A stretch of DNA of 64,000 nucleotides from Streptomyces sp. DH24 (GTDB taxonomy: Bacteria > Actinomycetota > Actinomycetes > Streptomycetales > Streptomycetaceae): NCBI RefSeq assembly GCF_029813775.1, contig NZ_JARVKW010000008.1, positions 1-64,000 of the forward strand. The letters run 5' to 3'. A program made the translations under genes and the position numbers. The notes under the pieces are model-generated. The model was given only the letters and a program-made list of their open reading frames with translations, was not told the origin of the DNA and did not search any database. Of the stretch, positions 17,575 to 26,806 are shown piece by piece (the first letter of the stretch is position 1; each line of letters starts with the position of its first letter).

Positions 17575-19523
17575 GGCTTCTCCTCCTGTGCCGGTGAGGC
17601 GTCCGCGGGCGCGATCACCGCGAGCACCTGGTCCATGGCGACCGTCGTGCCCGGCGTGACGTCCAGCTCGGCGACCGTGCCGGCGTGCGGGGCGGAGATG
17701 ACGTGCTCCATCTTCATCGCCTCCACCACCAGCAGGCTCTGACCGGCCGCCACCTCGTCGCCGACGGCGACCTTCACGACCGTGACCGTGCCCGGCATGG
17801 GCGCCGTGAGGGAGTCGGCGCCCCCGTGGGCGGCGCGGGTCAGGGACGCGGCGACCGGGTCGTGGTCGCGCACGTGCCAGGCGTCGCCGTCCCGGCCGAG
17901 CCAGTCGCCCGCGCGGTGGAAGGTGTGCCGGACGCCGTCCAGGATCACGGACACCCGGTCCTCGGCGACGGTGTGCGTGCCGCGCGGGGTGTGCGCGACG
18001 GGCTCGCCGGACGCGGCCCGCAGCGGGAAGGACACCGGCTTGGTCTGCCCGCCCAGCCGCCAGCCGGTCGGCACCGAGAACGGGTCCGTCCAGCCGTCGC
18101 CGCGCGGCCGCAGCGCCTCCAGCCGGACCGCCGCCGCGGCCTCGTAGACCTCCTCCGGGACGCCCCCGCCGACGAGCGCGTCCACCTCCCGCTCCACCAG
18201 GCCCGTGTCCAGGTCGCCCGCCACGACCGCCGGATGCGCCAGCAGCCGCCGCAGGAACCCGGCGTTCGTCTGCACGCCCAGCGTGACCGTCTCCGCGAGC
18301 GCCGCCCGCAGCCTGCGCAGCGCCGTCGCCCGGTCGGGGCCGTACGCGATCACCTTGGACAGCATCGGGTCGTACAGGCTGCCGACCTCCGTGCCCTCGC
18401 TGAGGCCGGAGTCGGTGCGCACCCCGTCGCCCTGCGGTTCGCGCAGCCTGAGCACCGTGCCGCCGGACGGCAGGAAGCCGCGCGCGGGGTCCTCGGCGCA
18501 GATGCGGGCCTCCACCGCGTGCCCGGTCAGCCGGACGTCGTCCTGCCCGAAGGCCAGCGGCTCGCCCGCCGCCACCCGCAGCTGCCACTCCACCAGGTCC
18601 AGGCCCGTGATCAGCTCGGTGACCGGGTGCTCCACCTGGAGGCGGGTGTTCATCTCCATGAAGTAGTACGACGACGGGTCGCCGCCCGGCACGATGAACT
18701 CCACCGTGCCCGCGCCCCGGTAGCCGCAGGAGCGGGCCGCCTGGACCGCCGCCTCGCCCATCGCCGCGCGCGTGGCCTCGTCGAGGAGCACGCTGGGCGC
18801 CTCCTCGATGATCTTCTGGTGGCGGCGCTGGAGGGAGCACTCGCGCTCGCCCAGGTGCACCACGTTGCCGTGGCCGTCGGCCAGGACCTGGATCTCGATG
18901 TGCCGGGGGCGGTCGATCCACCGCTCCACCAGGAGCGTGTCGTCGCCGAAGGAGGCGCGGGCCTCGCGGCGCGCGGCGGCGATCTCGTCGGCGATCAGCG
19001 CCTCGTCCCGCACCAGCCGCATGCCCTTGCCGCCGCCGCCCGCCGACGGCTTCAGCAGCACCGGCATGCCGATCTCACGGGCCGCGTCGGCGAGTTGGCC
19101 GTCGCTGAGCCCGCTGCCGCTGGAGCCGGGCACGACCGGCACCCCGGCCGCCTTCACGGTCTCCTTGGCGCGGATCTTGTCGCCCATCAGGGAGATGGCG
19201 TCAGCGGGCGGCCCGATGAACACCAGCCCCGCCTCGGCGCACGCGCGCGCGAAGCCGGCGTTCTCCGCGAGGAAGCCGTACCCGGGGTGCACCGCCTGCG
19301 CACCCGTGCGGGCCGCCGCCTCCAGCAGGCGCTCGACGGACAGATAGCTCTCGGCGGCGGGCGCGGGCCCGATCCGCACGGCCGTGTCGGCCTCCCGGAC
19401 GTGCCGGGCGTCGGCGTCCGCGTCGGAGTACACCGCCACCGAGCGCACGCCCAGGGCGCGCAGCGTACGGATGACCCGGACGGCGATCTCGCCCCGGTTG
19501 GCCACAAGGACTGTCTCGAACAT
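17571..19523 (-). CDS. Biotin-dependent acyl-CoA carboxylase alpha subunit (probably methylcrotonyl-CoA)
   Basis: A 650-residue protein carrying a biotin carboxylase (residues 1-~450: [12 protein letters not shown], the glycine-rich ATP loop [25 protein letters not shown]) and a C-terminal biotinyl carrier domain with VEAMKMEHV (biotin on Lys604). Next to HMG-CoA lyase and acyl-CoA dehydrogenases the likely substrate is 3-methylcrotonyl-CoA, or geranyl-CoA, rather than acetyl- or propionyl-CoA. I chose the ATG at 19523 because GGGGGAG lies seven bases upstream; a start at 19541 would overlap the beta subunit stop. Confidence 0.9.
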   Translation of the reverse strand: MFETVLVANRGEIAVRVIRTLRALGVRSVAVYSDADADARHVREADTAVRIGPAPAAESYLSVERLLEAAARTGAQAVHPGYGFLAENAGFARACAEAGLVFIGPPADAISLMGDKIRAKETVKAAGVPVVPGSSGSGLSDGQLADAAREIGMPVLLKPSAGGGGKGMRLVRDEALIADEIAAARREARASFGDDTLLVERWIDRPRHIEIQVLADGHGNVVHLGERECSLQRRHQKIIEEAPSVLLDEATRAAMGEAAVQAARSCGYRGAGTVEFIVPGGDPSSYYFMEMNTRLQVEHPVTELITGLDLVEWQLRVAAGEPLAFGQDDVRLTGHAVEARICAEDPARGFLPSGGTVLRLREPQGDGVRTDSGLSEGTEVGSLYDPMLSKVIAYGPDRATALRRLRAALAETVTLGVQTNAGFLRRLLAHPAVVAGDLDTGLVEREVDALVGGGVPEEVYEAAAAVRLEALRPRGDGWTDPFSVPTGWRLGGQTKPVSFPLRAASGEPVAHTPRGTHTVAEDRVSVILDGVRHTFHRAGDWLGRDGDAWHVRDHDPVAASLTRAAHGGADSLTAPMPGTVTVVKVAVGDEVAAGQSLLVVEAMKMEHVISAPHAGTVAELDVTPGTTVAMDQVLAVIAPADASPAQEEKP

Positions 19524-19537
19524 GCTCCAGCTCCCCC

Positions 19538-21154
19538 TCACATCCGGAAGACGCCGAACTGGGGGTCACCCAGCGGCGCGTTCCCACAGGCCGTCAGTGC
19601 CAGGCCCAGGACCTGACGCGTGTCCATCGGGTCGATCACGCCGTCGTCCCACAGGCGGGCCGTCGCGTAGTAGGCGCTGCCCTGCCGCTCGTACTGGGCG
19701 CGGACCGGCGCCTTGAAGGCCTCTTCCTCCTCCGCGGGCCACTCCTCACCGCGGGCCTCCAGCTGGTCCCGCTTGACGGTCGCGAGGACCGAGGCGGCCT
19801 GCTCGCCGCCCATCACCGAGATCTTGGCGTTGGGCCACATCCACAGGAACCGGGGCGAGTACGCCCGGCCGCACATCGAGTAGTTGCCCGCGCCGTAGGA
19901 GCCGCCGACCACGACCGTCAGTTTCGGCACGCGCGTGCACGCCACCGCCGTGACCATCTTGGCGCCGTGCTTGGCGATGCCGCCCGCCTCGTAGTCCCTG
20001 CCGACCATGAAGCCGGAGATGTTCTGCAGGAAGACCAGCGGGATGCCGCGCTGGTCGCACAGCTCGATGAAGTGGGCGCCCTTCTGGGCGGACTCGGAGA
20101 ACAGGATGCCGTTGTTGGCGACGATGCCCACCGGATGGCCGTGGACCCGGGCGAAGCCGGTGACCAGGGTCTGCCCGAACTCCGACTTGAACTCCGCGAA
20201 CCGCGAGCCGTCCACCACGCGCGCGATGATCTCCCGCACGTCGTAGGGGGTGCGCGAGTCCACGGGCACCGCGCCGTACAGCCCGGCCGGGTCGACCTTC
20301 GGCTCGGCGGCCGGCCGCACCTCCCAGGGCAGCTGGCCGCGCGCGGGGAGCGTGGAGACGATGGTGCGCACGATCCGCAGCGCGTGCGCGTCGTCCTCGG
20401 CGAGGTGGTCCGTCACACCCGACACGCGCGCGTGCACCTCGCCGCCGCCCAGCTCCTCGGCGGTGACGACCTCGCCGGTGGCGGCCTTCACCAGGGGCGG
20501 GCCGCCCAGGAAGATCGTCCCCTGGTTGCGGACGATCACGGCCTCGTCGCTCATGGCGGGCACATAGGCGCCGCCGGCCGTGCAGGAGCCGAGCACGGCC
20601 GCGATCTGGGGGATGCCGGCGCCGGACATGCGGGCCTGGTTGTAGAAGATCCGCCCGAAGTGCTCGCGGTCGGGGAACACCTCGTCCTGCATCGGCAGGA
20701 ACGCGCCCCCGGAGTCCACCAGGTACACGCAGGGCAGCCGGTTCTCCAGCGCCACCTCCTGCGCGCGCAGGTGCTTCTTGACCGTCATCGGGTAGTACGT
20801 GCCGCCCTTGACGGTCGCGTCGTTGGCCACGACCACGCACTCGCGTCCCGCGACCCGGCCGATCCCGGCGATCACCCCGGCGGCCGGGGCCTGCCCGTCG
20901 TACAGCCCGTCGGCGGCCAGTGGTGCCAGTTCGAGGAAGGGCGAGCCGGGGTCGAGCAGTGTGTCGACCCGGTCGCGCGGCAGCAGCTTGCCGCGCGCGG
21001 TGTGCCGGGCGCGCGCCTTCTCGCCGCCGCCGAGCCGCGCCGCGGCCAGCTTGGCCTGCAGCTCCTCCACGAGGGCGCGGTGCGCCTCCTCGTTGGCCCG
21101 AAAGGCCTCCGACGCGGGGTCGGCCGCGCTGTGAAGCTCCGGTGCCTCGTGCAT
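19538..21154 (-). CDS. Acyl-CoA carboxylase beta (carboxyltransferase) subunit
   Basis: A 538-residue carboxyltransferase with the two crotonase-like halves of the AccD/MccB family: [14 protein letters not shown], the CoA oxyanion [16 protein letters not shown], then [20 protein letters not shown] and [16 protein letters not shown]. The last two motifs resemble methylcrotonyl-CoA carboxylase beta more than propionyl-CoA forms, and the neighbours agree. I prefer the ATG at 21154; a GTG at 21172 is possible. Expression should answer to the TetR protein encoded divergently, whose operators lie just upstream. Confidence 0.92.
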   Translation of the reverse strand: MHEAPELHSAADPASEAFRANEEAHRALVEELQAKLAAARLGGGEKARARHTARGKLLPRDRVDTLLDPGSPFLELAPLAADGLYDGQAPAAGVIAGIGRVAGRECVVVANDATVKGGTYYPMTVKKHLRAQEVALENRLPCVYLVDSGGAFLPMQDEVFPDREHFGRIFYNQARMSGAGIPQIAAVLGSCTAGGAYVPAMSDEAVIVRNQGTIFLGGPPLVKAATGEVVTAEELGGGEVHARVSGVTDHLAEDDAHALRIVRTIVSTLPARGQLPWEVRPAAEPKVDPAGLYGAVPVDSRTPYDVREIIARVVDGSRFAEFKSEFGQTLVTGFARVHGHPVGIVANNGILFSESAQKGAHFIELCDQRGIPLVFLQNISGFMVGRDYEAGGIAKHGAKMVTAVACTRVPKLTVVVGGSYGAGNYSMCGRAYSPRFLWMWPNAKISVMGGEQAASVLATVKRDQLEARGEEWPAEEEEAFKAPVRAQYERQGSAYYATARLWDDGVIDPMDTRQVLGLALTACGNAPLGDPQFGVFRM

Positions 21155-21175
21155 CCTTGCGGGTCCCCTCACCTT

Positions 21176-21220
21176 GTTAATGAGCGTTAACGCATTTCCT
21201 CCAGGTTAACGAGCGCTAAC
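21176..21220. promoter_or_regulatory. Twin TetR-type operators, GTTAAYGAGCGYTAAC x2
   Basis: GTTAATGAGCGTTAAC (21176-21191) and GTTAACGAGCGCTAAC (21205-21220) are two near-palindromic 16-bp sites differing at two positions, spaced 29 bases centre to centre, or close to three helical turns. They fill the 88-base gap between the carboxylase operon and the divergent tetR gene, so one regulator would control both directions, including itself. Confidence 0.85.
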
Positions 21221-21242
21221 CTCCCTGTCTAGAATTGCGGAC

Positions 21243-21836
21243 ATGACCACGAGAACCGACGCCCCCACCCGTCGCGAGCAGATCCTCAAGGAGGCCGCCC
21301 GGCTGTTCGCCGAGCGCGGCTTCCACGGCGTCGGAGTCGACGAGATAGGGGCCGCCGTGGGCATCAGCGGACCCGGTCTCTACCGGCACTTCGCGGGCAA
21401 GGATGCGATGCTCGCCGAGCTGCTGGTCGGCATCAGCGGATCGCTGCTGACCGGCGGCAAGCGGCGGGTGGCCGAGTCGGCGGGCGACCCGGAGGCGGTC
21501 CTCGACTCGCTCATCGAGGGGCACATCGACTTCGCGCTCGACGACCGCCCGCTCATCACCCTGCACGACCGCGAGCTGGACCGCCTCCGGGACACCGACC
21601 GCAAGCTGGTCAGGCAGCTCCAGCGGCAGTACGTCGAGCTGTGGGTGGAGGTCGTCCGGGAGGTGTACCCGGCCCTGGGTGAGCCGACGGCCCGCTCGGC
21701 GGTCCACTCGGTGTTCGGCCTGCTCAACTCGACCCCGCACCTGGGCCGCCCGGCCTCCCTGCCGGGGCGCGGCGCGACGGCCGAACTGCTGCACCGGATG
21801 GCCCGGGGTGCCTTCGCCGCGGCGGGGGCCCGCTGA
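21243..21836 (+). CDS. TetR-family regulator of the acyl-CoA operon
   Basis: A 197-residue repressor-type protein. Its N-terminal helix-turn-helix (residues ~10-55) reads REQILKEAARLFAERGF, then VDEIGAAVGISGPGLYRHF. The C-terminal ligand domain is all-helical. It is divergent from the carboxylase-HMG lyase-dehydrogenase operon and has two matching operators in between, so it most likely senses an acyl-CoA intermediate of leucine or isoprenoid breakdown. The second dehydrogenase downstream has a different palindrome, so that gene may answer to another regulator. Confidence 0.9.
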   Translation: MTTRTDAPTRREQILKEAARLFAERGFHGVGVDEIGAAVGISGPGLYRHFAGKDAMLAELLVGISGSLLTGGKRRVAESAGDPEAVLDSLIEGHIDFALDDRPLITLHDRELDRLRDTDRKLVRQLQRQYVELWVEVVREVYPALGEPTARSAVHSVFGLLNSTPHLGRPASLPGRGATAELLHRMARGAFAAAGAR

Positions 21837-21911
21837 CGGCGGTACGAGTGACGAGGGTTACGCCGCCCCCGGTCTGGACGGCGCTCCCTACTCGCCGGTA
21901 CCTTGAGATCT

Positions 21912-21925
21912 GAGCAAGCGCTTAG
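21912..21925. promoter_or_regulatory. AAGCGCTT-centred palindrome before second acyl-CoA dehydrogenase
   Basis: GAGCAAGCGCTTAG holds an 8-bp perfect palindrome AAGCGCTT with partly symmetric flanks, 30 bases before the GTG start at 21955. It resembles TetR- or LacI-type operators of lipid genes but not the GTTAAYGAGCGYTAAC sites 700 bases away. Confidence 0.4.
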
Positions 21926-21954
21926 ACATGGCCGAGGTACGTGGAGGTGGCGGC

Positions 21955-23112
21955 GTGCGCCGTACGGTGTTCAACGAGGATCACGAGGCGTTCCGGGAGA
22001 CCCTTCGCGCCTTCATCGAGGCCGAGGTCGTCCCGGTCTACGACGAGTGGTTCGCGGCCGGTCAGGCGCCGCGCGAGTTCTACTACAAGCTCGGCGAGCT
22101 GGGCGTCTTCGGCATCAACGTGCCGGAGGAGTTCGGCGGCGCGGGCATGGACAGCCACAAGTTCGAGGCCGTCCTCTACGAGGAGACCGCCCGCGCGGGC
22201 GTCCAGTTCGGCGGCTCCGGCGTGCACGTGCTGCTCGCCCTGCCCTACATCAAGATGCTGGCCACCGACGAGCAGAAGAAGCGCTACCTGCCGAAGTTCG
22301 TCACCGGCGAGGAGATGTGGGCCATCGCGATGACCGAGCCGGGCACCGGCTCCGACCTCGCGGGCATGAAGACCACCGCCAGGCTGAGCGAGGACGGCAC
22401 GCACTACGTCCTCAACGGCGCCAAGACCTTCATCACCGGCGGCGTCCACGCCGACAAGGTCATCGTCTGCGCCCGCACCTCCGCGCCGACCGCCGAGGAC
22501 CGCCGCTTCGGCATCTCCCTGTTCGCCGTGGACACCAAGTCCGAGGGCTACTCGATCGGCCGCAAGCTGGACAAGCTGGGCCTGCGCACCTCCGACACCG
22601 CCGAGCTCGCCTTCGTCGACGTCAAGGTGCCCGTCGAGGACCTGCTCGGCGAGGAGAACAAGGGCTTCTCCTACCTCGGCCACAACCTGGCCTCCGAGCG
22701 CTGGGGCATCGCCTTCGGCGCCTACGCGCAGGCCAAGGCCGCCGTCCGGTTCGCCAAGCAGTACGTCCAGGAGCGCACCGTCTTCGGCAAGCCGGTCGCC
22801 CACTTCCAGAACACCAAGTTCGAACTGGCCGCCTGCCAGGCCGAGGTGGACGCCGCCGAGGCCGTCGCCGACCGCGCGACCGAGGCCCTCGACGCCGGTG
22901 AGCTGACCCCCGCCGAGGCCGCCAGCGCCAAGCTGTTCTGCACCGAGGTCGCGCACCGCGTCATCGACCGCTGCCTCCAGCTGCACGGCGGCTACGGCTA
23001 CATGAACGAGTACCCGATCGCCCGCCTGTACGCGGACAACCGCGTCAACCGCATCTACGGCGGCACCAGCGAGATCATGAAGACGATCATCGCCAAGGAC
23101 ATGGGCCTGTAA
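21955..23112 (+). CDS. Acyl-CoA dehydrogenase (long-chain/isovaleryl-like type)
   Basis: A 385-residue ACAD: FGGAGMDSHKFEAVLYEE, AIAMTEPGTGSDLAGMKTT, FGKPVAHFQNTKFELA and QLHGGYGYMNEYP are family signatures. The C-terminal motif reads I-Y-G-G-T-S-E-I-M, with Gly where short- and medium-chain enzymes have the catalytic Glu. In isovaleryl- and long-chain-type ACADs the base comes from an earlier helix; the Glu in NLASERW is a candidate here. I chose the GTG at 21955 because GGAGG sits seven bases upstream; an ATG at 21928 would put that ribosome site inside the gene. Confidence 0.9.
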   Translation: MRRTVFNEDHEAFRETLRAFIEAEVVPVYDEWFAAGQAPREFYYKLGELGVFGINVPEEFGGAGMDSHKFEAVLYEETARAGVQFGGSGVHVLLALPYIKMLATDEQKKRYLPKFVTGEEMWAIAMTEPGTGSDLAGMKTTARLSEDGTHYVLNGAKTFITGGVHADKVIVCARTSAPTAEDRRFGISLFAVDTKSEGYSIGRKLDKLGLRTSDTAELAFVDVKVPVEDLLGEENKGFSYLGHNLASERWGIAFGAYAQAKAAVRFAKQYVQERTVFGKPVAHFQNTKFELAACQAEVDAAEAVADRATEALDAGELTPAEAASAKLFCTEVAHRVIDRCLQLHGGYGYMNEYPIARLYADNRVNRIYGGTSEIMKTIIAKDMGL

Positions 23113-23147
23113 GGCCCGCGAAAAGATTGACCGGTACGACTGACCCC

Positions 23148-24020
23148 ATGAGTCAGGCACTTGAGGACCTGCTCGATCTGCTCGACCTGGAGCGGATCGA
23201 GCAGGACATCTTCCGCGGCCGGTCCCGGTCCGCCGTGGTCCCGCGCGTCTTCGGCGGACAGGTCGCGGCCCAGGCCCTGGTCGCCGCCGGGCGCACCGTC
23301 CCCGAGGACCGCCTCGCGCACTCCCTGCACGCGTACTTCCTGCGGCCGGGCGACCCGGGCGCGCCCATCGTCTACAACGTCGACCGCATCCGCGACGGCC
23401 GGTCCTTCACCACCCGCCGCGTCGTCGCCGTCCAGCACGGCAAGCCGATCTTCGGCCTGTCGGCGTCCTTCCAGACGTACGAGGAGGGCCTCGACCACCA
23501 GGCGCCGATGCCGTCCGCGCCCGACCCGGCGACGCTGCCCACCTCCGAGGAACGGCTGCGGAGCTACCCGCACCTCGACCCGGACACCGTGGAACGCTTC
23601 GTGGAGGCGCGCGCGGCGGTCGACCTGCGGTACGTCGAGGACCCGCCGTTCGGCCGGTTCGGCGCGCCGCGCGAGCCGCACTCGCAGGTGTGGTTCCGCA
23701 CCAACGGCAAGCTCGCGGACGACCCCCTGCTGCACGTCGTCCTCGCCACCTACGTCTCCGACATGACGCTGCTGGACTCGGTGCTGCTCGCGCACGGCCG
23801 CGGCGGCTGGGCCGTCGGCGACGTGGTCGGCGCCTCACTGGACCACGCCATGTGGTTCCACCGCCCGTTCCGCGCCGACGAATGGCTGCTCTACGACCAG
23901 GAGTCGCCGTCGGCGCACGGCGGGCGCGGGCTCGGCCAGGCCCGCATCTACACGCAGGACGGCAGGCTCGCCATCTCGGTGATCCAGGAAGGCGTGATGC
24001 GCGTTCCTCGGGAACACTGA
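23148..24020 (+). CDS. tesB: Acyl-CoA thioesterase II (TesB family)
   Basis: A 290-residue double-hotdog thioesterase hydrolysing acyl-CoA to free acid and CoA. Family features: DIFRGRSR, VFGGQVAAQALVAAGRTV, LHAYFLRPGDP, and late SLDHAMWFHRPFRADEWLLYDQESP with the catalytic Asp in LDHAMWFH. It starts 35 bases after the acyl-CoA dehydrogenase, so the two likely form an operon. The ATG at 23148 is preferred over a TTG at 23127; no good ribosome site is visible for either. Confidence 0.9.
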   Translation: MSQALEDLLDLLDLERIEQDIFRGRSRSAVVPRVFGGQVAAQALVAAGRTVPEDRLAHSLHAYFLRPGDPGAPIVYNVDRIRDGRSFTTRRVVAVQHGKPIFGLSASFQTYEEGLDHQAPMPSAPDPATLPTSEERLRSYPHLDPDTVERFVEARAAVDLRYVEDPPFGRFGAPREPHSQVWFRTNGKLADDPLLHVVLATYVSDMTLLDSVLLAHGRGGWAVGDVVGASLDHAMWFHRPFRADEWLLYDQESPSAHGGRGLGQARIYTQDGRLAISVIQEGVMRVPREH

Positions 24021-24025
24021 GGGGC

Positions 24026-25000
24026 ATGGCCGAAGATCCACAGGCAGCTGGGGGCGGCGACGAGAGCACCTTCACGGTGATCGTCGCCGCCCTCGCCAAT
24101 CTCGGCATCGCGCTCGCCAAGGCCGTCGCCGGAGTGCTCAGCGGGTCCAGCGCGATGCTGTCCGAGGCCGCGCACTCGGTGGCCGACACCGTCACCGAGG
24201 TGCTGCTGCTGACCGCCCTCCGACGCGGCGGGAAACCGCCCGACGACGACCACCCCCTCGGCCACGGCGCCGAGCGCTACCTGTGGGCGCTGCTCGCCGC
24301 CGTCGCGACCTTCGTCGGCGGCGCCGTGTTCTCGCTGTACGACGGCGTCCACAGCCTCGTCACGGGCGAGGAGCCCGGCGACCCGCTGGTGGCGTACGTC
24401 GTCCTCGCCGTCGCCTTCCTGCTGGAGAGCCTGTCGCTGCGGACCGGTCTGCGGCAGGCGCGCGGTCAGGCGGGCCGCCTGCACGTGCCCTTCCGCCGCT
24501 ATCTGCGGCGCACCGCGGACACCGCCGTGAAGGCCGTCGTCCTGGAGGACACCGCCGCCCTGATCGGCCTCGTCCTGGCCGCGGGCGGACTGCTCGGCGG
24601 GCAGCTCACCGGCTCCGGCGCGTTCGACGGCGCCGCGTCCCTGTGCATCGGCGTCCTGCTGCTGTACGTCGCCTGGGTGCTCGGCCGGTCCAACGCCGAA
24701 CTCCTCATCGGGCGGGCCCTGCCCCGGGCCGCGCGCGAGCGGATCCGGGCGGAACTGCTGGCGGTGGACGACATCGAGGCCGTACTGGAGCTGACCACGC
24801 TGGTGCAGGGACCGCGGGCCGCCCTGGTCGCCGCGAGGGTCGACTTCCGGGACGGGGCGAGCGCCGCCCAGGTCGAGTGGGCCTGCGAGCGGGCCGAGCA
24901 GCGGCTGCGCGAGGCGTTCCCGATGGTGCGCCGCGTGTACCTGGACCCGACACCGGGGTGGGGGCAGCGGCGCTCGGAAGGGCTGAATCCCTGGCCGTGA
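24026..25000 (+). CDS. Cation diffusion facilitator (CDF) family protein
   Basis: A 324-residue membrane protein with about six hydrophobic helices, of the CzcD/FieF family that exports Zn2+, Co2+ or Fe2+ in exchange for protons. The TM2 metal motif is S-E-A-A-H-S-V-A-D and the loop DDDHPLGHGAERYLW is family-typical; the TM5 partner is VVLEDTAALIG. A cytoplasmic C-terminal domain with VDFRDGASAAQVE follows. It begins five bases after the tesB stop, so it may share that transcript without a functional link. Confidence 0.85.
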   Translation: MAEDPQAAGGGDESTFTVIVAALANLGIALAKAVAGVLSGSSAMLSEAAHSVADTVTEVLLLTALRRGGKPPDDDHPLGHGAERYLWALLAAVATFVGGAVFSLYDGVHSLVTGEEPGDPLVAYVVLAVAFLLESLSLRTGLRQARGQAGRLHVPFRRYLRRTADTAVKAVVLEDTAALIGLVLAAGGLLGGQLTGSGAFDGAASLCIGVLLLYVAWVLGRSNAELLIGRALPRAARERIRAELLAVDDIEAVLELTTLVQGPRAALVAARVDFRDGASAAQVEWACERAEQRLREAFPMVRRVYLDPTPGWGQRRSEGLNPWP

Positions 25001-25026
25001 GTGGTTTGTTCGCGTTGGATGGCGGT

Positions 25027-25722
25027 ATGGACGCCACTGCCGCCACGACCGTCACCGGTGAGACCTGGAACCCGCGCGGCGCACGGGTCCGGGATGCCTT
25101 CCTGGACGCCCTGCCCCTGGCCGTCGGCCTGCTCGCCGAACCGGCCGTCGCCGCCGCGTGGGACGGACCCAGCGCGCTGAAGGACTTCGGCGTCCGGGGC
25201 CTGGCCGGGCACACCTTCTGGCAGGAACTGGCGCTGCCGGGGCTGCTCGCCGAACCGCTGCCCGCCGAGCCCGTGATCCCGCTGCGCGAGTACTACCTGG
25301 ACCGCGTGATCTGGCTGGACGCCGGCGCCGACGGGGACGTCTCCGTCCGTATCCGCGCGGGCGGCGAGGCGACGGCCGCCGACGGGCACGCGGCGCTGCT
25401 CACGCGGGTCCGGGAAGCGGCCGGGCGGCTCGCCGCCGAACTCCCCGGCCTGCCCGCGGAACGGCCCGTGCGCATGCCGTCCTGGGGCGACTGGTCCCTC
25501 GAACTCGACGACTTCCTGCTCACCCGGCTGCTCGAACTCGTCGTCCACGCCGACGACCTCGCGGTGAGCGCCGGCCTGCCCACCCCGGCGTTCCCCGAGC
25601 ACGTGACCGCCCCGGCGATCGAGCTGCTGACCCGCCTCGCCGTCCGCCGGCACGGGACGACGGGTGTGATCCGGGGCCTGGCGCGTGCCGAGCGGGCTCC
25701 GGAGTCCATTGCCGGTATCTAG
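25027..25722 (+). CDS. Maleylpyruvate isomerase/DinB-like protein
   Basis: A 231-residue protein resembling mycothiol-dependent maleylpyruvate isomerase and related DinB-fold proteins: an N-terminal four-helix bundle with W-D-G-P-S-A-L near residue 45, and later a metal-type segment VVHADDLAVSAGLP. Most family members are uncharacterised actinobacterial proteins, so the substrate is open. The ATG at 25027 is chosen because the family sequence begins just after it. It follows the CDF gene by 26 bases on the same strand. Confidence 0.65.
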   Translation: MDATAATTVTGETWNPRGARVRDAFLDALPLAVGLLAEPAVAAAWDGPSALKDFGVRGLAGHTFWQELALPGLLAEPLPAEPVIPLREYYLDRVIWLDAGADGDVSVRIRAGGEATAADGHAALLTRVREAAGRLAAELPGLPAERPVRMPSWGDWSLELDDFLLTRLLELVVHADDLAVSAGLPTPAFPEHVTAPAIELLTRLAVRRHGTTGVIRGLARAERAPESIAGI

Positions 25723-25743
25723 AGCCGTCGGGCCGTCGGGAGC

Positions 25744-25823
25744 ACCTGACCGGCCCGCTCGGAATCTGTCCGGCCCGCTCGGAACCTGTCCGGCCTGTTC
25801 GGAGCGTGTCCGGCCCGTTCGGC
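25744..25823. repeat. 20-bp tandem repeat, four copies
   Basis: Four consecutive 20-base units (25744, 25764, 25784, 25804) share the core TGTCCGGCCCGYTCGG. The flanking bases to about 25930 carry further degenerate CCGTCCGGCC units. It lies in the 214-base gap between the convergent isomerase-like and phosphatase-like genes. Confidence 0.85.
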
Positions 25824-25936
25824 GCCGGTGTGGCCGGTGGCGCCGGTGTAGCCCTTCGGGCCCGTCCGGCCGACCGGAGTCCGTCCGGCCTCCGGCCCGT
25901 CCGGCCCGTCCGGAGTTCTCCGGAGCGCGCCCGTGC

Positions 25937-26728
25937 CTACGCCGTGAGGCCGGCCTCCGACAGCAGGTACGCCGTCATCGGGTCGTAGTAGCGCGGGCTC
26001 ACCACGTGGTCGTCCAGGGGGACCGTCACCTGCACGGTGCCCTCGGCCTCGGCGAGGAACAGGGCCGGGTCGTTGCAGTCCGCGTAGCCCACGGAGTCGA
26101 CGCCGTGCTGCCCGGCGTAGCCCGCCCAGCCGTGGTCGGCGACCACCAGGTCGGGCAGCGGGCGGCCCTCGCGCTCCAGGCCGGTGAGGATGGCCCTCAT
26201 CGGCTCGCCGGAGTGCGTGTGCCACAGCGTGGCGCCGTGCTCCAGCACCGCCACGTCCGCGAACTGCATGACGTATCCCTCGTCCGTGCGCAGCCCTTCC
26301 GGAATCACCACGATCTCGCAGCCCGCGGCGCGCAGCGCGGCGGCCGTGGCGCGGTGCACGTCCAGCAGGCCGCCGGGGTGGCCGGTCGCGAACAGCACGC
26401 GCTGGCCGCCATCCGCCGCCTTGCGCAGCCGGCCCGCCATCCGCTCCAGTCCGTCCACGGTCAGCTCGGGGTCGATGGTGTCCTGCCCGTACCGGTGCTC
26501 GGGGTCGTCGCTGACGCCGACCCGCTCGGCCATCACCGCGAGGACGTCCTGCTCGTCGCTCCAGCGGTCACCGAGTTCCAGGCCGAGCCAGAAGTTGCGG
26601 TCGCCGTTGGCCAGTTTCCGGTAGTGCGAGAGGTTGTTCTCGCGCGGCGTGGCGACGTCGCCCGCGATACGGGTCCTGACGAGGTGTTCGACGAGTTCGG
26701 CGCGGTTGGGTGTCCCGGGTATCGGCAT
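25937..26728 (-). CDS. Phosphatase-like conserved protein
   Basis: A 263-residue soluble protein. Visible features are FATGHPGGLLDVHRATAAAL in the middle and DLVVADHGWAGYAGQHGV and DSVGYADCNDPALFLAEAEG later; acidic and His residues could bind metal. I recall homologues annotated as phosphatase in Streptomyces, but no catalytic motif is clear to me. I chose the ATG at 26728, which has GGGAG just upstream; the open frame extends to 26794 without conserved sequence. It is co-oriented with the PucR gene 78 bases upstream. Confidence 0.55.
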   Translation of the reverse strand: MPIPGTPNRAELVEHLVRTRIAGDVATPRENNLSHYRKLANGDRNFWLGLELGDRWSDEQDVLAVMAERVGVSDDPEHRYGQDTIDPELTVDGLERMAGRLRKAADGGQRVLFATGHPGGLLDVHRATAAALRAAGCEIVVIPEGLRTDEGYVMQFADVAVLEHGATLWHTHSGEPMRAILTGLEREGRPLPDLVVADHGWAGYAGQHGVDSVGYADCNDPALFLAEAEGTVQVTVPLDDHVVSPRYYDPMTAYLLSEAGLTA

Positions 26729-26806
26729 GGCTCCCATTGTGAGGCAGGCAACTGCGGCAGACCCCGGTGTCCCGCACGCTGGGACGCGGGTCACTGTTCC
26801 GGCCGG

